A stretch of 64,000 nt of DNA. Origin: Brachionus koreanus (lineage: Eukaryota > Rotifera > Eurotatoria > Ploima > Brachionidae). Position 1 is the stretch's first letter. The number at the start of each line of letters is the position of its first letter. The position numbers and the translations under genes were made by a program. Location of the stretch: contig PJRA01000263.1 of the NCBI GenBank assembly GCA_016987375.1, positions 2,304,941 to 2,368,940 of the forward strand, read 5' to 3'. Positions 61,379-64,000 of the stretch are shown here, in pieces. Below the pieces are notes generated by a model, which made no database searches, was not told where the DNA came from, and was given only the letters and a program-made list of their open reading frames with translations.

Positions 61379-63111
61379 ATGGGCAAAAAAGATAAAGGAA
61401 AAAGTAAAGGAAAAAAAGGCAAGGGAAAAAAGGAAAAAGTCGAACCAGAGCCTACTGAGGAGCATGTAGATGAAAACACCAAGCAGTTTTTTCTTTTTCA
61501 AATTAGAGATTTGGAAGAAAGGTTAGGCAGATATCAAACAAAATGTGATGATTTAGAATTGATTGCTAAAAAATACGAGACTCAATACGAAACCTCAAAT
61601 AATGACAAACGAGATATCATCAGCAATCTAAAAAAGGAAATTGATAAAAAAAATGATGAAATTTTGGACTTGAATGATAAGTTGGTCGGCTTGCAGCAAG
61701 CCAAAGATTCGGAAAAGGAAGCATTTGACAAACAGTTGACAGACTTGAGAACCGAGTTTCAAGAAAATAAAGACATTCTAACTAACCAAAACAATACTCT
61801 AAGTAATTTGGAAAAACATTCATTTATTAGTTTAAAATTTCAATATTTTTGATAATATTTTTTATTATTAGTGGCTAAGTTGACAGCTCTTGAGGAGTTT
61901 AAGTCACACAAAGAAGAGCTTACCAAAAAACTTACTTCATTGGAAGAAGAAATAGTTTTTTTACAAGAAGACCATCAAAATAAAATTAATGAGATTGAGA
62001 AGAAAGCAATTATTGATAAAGATAGGTAATTAGAATATCTAAAAATTGATTAAACAAAAAAATTGAATAATTTTATTTAGACTTAAAAAAGAAATGATTG
62101 TGAAAGTTAGTCAAGTGGCAGCCGAATTTCGACGTGTTTCAAACAAACAAATGGCTGATACGACCAAACGAACTATTAAAGAAAATGTGTCGATCAACAA
62201 CCAGCTTCAAAAAATGTCAGAAAAAGTTATTGAAGCTATACAGGAAAATGATGAAAAAATAATTAAGGTTAGTTGTTTTCATTTTGATTTTGACACAATT
62301 TTTTTTTCTTGTCCATTTAGGAAAAAGTTTTTAAACAACAAATAGATCTTTTGGAAGATAATGAAAAGGAGTTGGCAAAAAAAAATGTCAATAATTTAAA
62401 AATAATTCGGCTTTTGACAGAAAAATGCCGCAGTCAGGAGGCAGTAATAAACGAACTTGAAGAAAAGTATAACGAGCTAAAAGAAGTTGATGCCAATAAT
62501 TTGCAATTGACTGAGAAAGTTTATAATTTAGAGTATTTTTTTAGAATTTTTTTTTTCTAAACATTTATTATATTAATTTTTAAAGAAAAAAACTTTCTGA
62601 ATATGAAGAAAATAATCAAAAATTAGATAAAAATCTTAAGTACGTTGAAAATGAATTGCAAGAAGCAAATAAGCATAGACTTAAGATTGAACGTGTTCTT
62701 AAACAAGCTACGGATTCACTAGTTATCGCTCTATCAGTAATATAAATCAAAATATTTTTGAATTTAAATTTTAATTTTATACTTAAGAAAAATGCTGTTT
62801 CTAAAGATAGCGAATGGAATGATATTGAAAAACGAGATAATATGCTTGAGAATATGCTTATTTTATTAAATAGCGCTGCTTCTCTAGGATTTGGTCCTAG
62901 TCCACAAGCATTTAGTTCTGAAATAACTCAACGACCAAGAACAAGTGAATATCCTGGAAGTGGCAAAGGAATACGTAAAAAGTTAGTCTTCATTTTAACA
63001 AAAAACATTTCAATTTACAATTTTATTTTTTAGTCAAATTCCAACTGGCGAAAATTTTCAAAATAATTTTAACCCGCATTATAAAATTGTAATCTTTTTA
63101 TTAAACGAATG
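61379..63111 (+). CDS. CFAP157: Cilia- and flagella-associated protein CFAP157
   Basis: Seven exons (first 61379-61801, last about 63034-63111). The Lys/Gly-rich start MGKKDKGKSKGKKGK leads into long coiled coils. Family blocks are clear: QIRDLEERLGRYQTKCDDLE (human [20 protein letters not shown]), KLTALEEFKSHKEELTKK (human KLAALEEFRLQKEEVTDK) and KRTIKENVSINNQL. CFAP157 works at the basal body and axoneme and is needed for normal sperm flagella in mice. Phases are consistent at all six introns. The end is less sure: HYKIVIFLLNE precedes the stop, but AAATT|GTAATC could be a donor to a further exon beyond the transposon that starts 24 bases later. Confidence 0.9.
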
Positions 63112-63134
63112 AATTTTTTTCTGCTTACTGATAG

Positions 63135-63847
63135 TAGTGTTGGGAGCCGTACAAGCGGTCGCTGATGCGGCCAAAAATTTTTTCGGCCAAAAAATTGAGC
63201 AAGTCTGCCTAAACGGACGGTGATAAAGGCGGACGACCAAACGTACGGCTAAATCATTAACGGACGGCCAATATGACGGTCAGATCGGCGGCCAAAATTT
63301 TGGACCGCGATGTTGGCCGGCCAAATGAAAGACTGACGGCCAACTCCGCGGTCACAAATGCTTAGACCAAAATTTCTCAAGAAGCTTCAAATTATTGAGA
63401 TTTTCTTATAAATTTTAACAAATTTTAGTCTAATTTCTCAAATCAAACAAAGATTTGAGATAATTCACATCTTTTTGAAAAAAGTTTCATCTCTTTTAAT
63501 TCGAGCTTTGCAAAAAAAAACTTGTTTGATAATTTTAGACATTGTCACCTAATTTGTGGTTTTCTAAAAAACATTGAATTAAGAATTTTTGTCAAAAAAT
63601 TTGACCGACCAGCTTCGCGGTTCGACCGCCAAATTGGCCCCCCGTCTAATATTTGTCCGTACTTTTAGGCACCCGTTTATCATTTTTGGCCGTCCGTTAA
63701 TGATTTAGCCGTACGTTTGGCCGTCCGTCAATGATTTGGCCGGCCAACATCGCGGTCCAAAATTTTGGCCGCCGATCTGACCGTCATATTGGCCGCTTAA
63801 TTCTGGCCGCGTTCGGACCGGCCAGCCTTGGCTGCCACCCAACACTA
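63135..63847. mobile_element. GC-rich foldback (hAT-like) inverted-repeat element
   Basis: The element starts TAGTGTTGGG and ends CCCAACACTA. The two arms (about 63135-63370 and 63600-63847) are inverted copies of one another. For example, GATCGGCGGCCAAAATTTTG on the left matches its complement on the right. Arms are full of CGGACGGCCAA-type units, so each is also internally repetitive. The 230-base centre is AT-rich and has no open frame. The outer TAGTGTTGGG resembles hAT-superfamily termini. An 8-bp target duplication could not be found, since the flanks also partly mirror each other. Non-autonomous. Confidence 0.85.
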
Positions 63848-64000
63848 ATCACTAAGCCATCAAAAAATGTTTGCTCAATTTTTAAAATTTTGCCATTTAT
63901 TTTTTGATTCTTAAGATATGATCGAAACTAAGAAAATTTAGATTAAATAATTAACTGGTTAAACGAATTAAGTCATCAGAGTTAAAATTTTTATCAAATT
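63848..64000. other. AT-rich window end
   Basis: No feature recognised in the last 150 bases. A last exon of CFAP157 could lie here or beyond the window. Confidence 0.4.

Noticed and set aside
1..64000. CRISPR arrays, bacterial operons, ribosome binding sites or phage genes
   Set aside because: The window is intron-bearing animal DNA; no regularly spaced repeats or prokaryotic gene layout are present.

Overview
The window is intron-rich, very AT-rich animal DNA. Introns are often 45-60 bases long and coding exons stand out mainly by their codon structure. The gene content is metazoan: neuronal-type syntaxins, an astacin protease with MAM, TSP1 and CUB modules, a CFAP157 cilium protein, and Kish/TMEM167. 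The base composition, tiny introns and the mix of decayed mariner, MULE, LINE and SINE copies fit a monogonont rotifer such as Brachionus. That placement is inference; no ribosomal or mitochondrial marker is present.

Layout. A WDR37 gene without introns (967-3153, minus) is followed by about 9 kb without a recognisable gene. Three syntaxin genes lie head to tail on the minus strand (A 12154-13856, B 14494-19691, C 20614-22480). After about 5 kb of mostly empty sequence, holding a mariner remnant and a doubtful small membrane-protein gene, comes a PARP with two WWE domains (27632-30139, plus). A pair of 199-bp direct repeats separates it from NUP93 (32466-35218, minus). Next are a sushi/LamG cell-surface protein (36256-40360, minus), PEX2, TMEM141 and a Kish/TMEM167 gene in a tight plus-strand run (40640-42504), a White-type ABCG half transporter (42571-45486, minus) and a secreted PAN-LRR protein (46892-48963, minus). 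The plus strand then carries UBXN4 (51173-52952), a large astacin-EGF-MAM-TSP1-CUB protease (54181-61103) and CFAP157 (61379-63111). A GC-rich foldback transposon sits just behind CFAP157.

The most notable structure is syntaxin gene B. It carries two copies of the exon for the Hc helix, two copies of the exon for the C-terminal half of the SNARE helix, and three different membrane-anchor exons. Copies of the first two kinds are equal in length and phase, so splicing could in principle make twelve proteins. The SNARE-half swap begins exactly after the zero-layer glutamine. The neighbouring paralogues A and C show one copy of each exon.

The genes do not form a pathway. Grouped by role they cover membrane fusion and secretory traffic (syntaxins, Kish, UBXN4), peroxisome and nuclear-pore biogenesis (PEX2, NUP93), DNA-damage or stress ADP-ribosylation (PARP), cilia (CFAP157) and extracellular or cell-surface proteins. 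Exon borders were read by eye from GT/AG sites, reading phase and family similarity. They can be off by a few bases.
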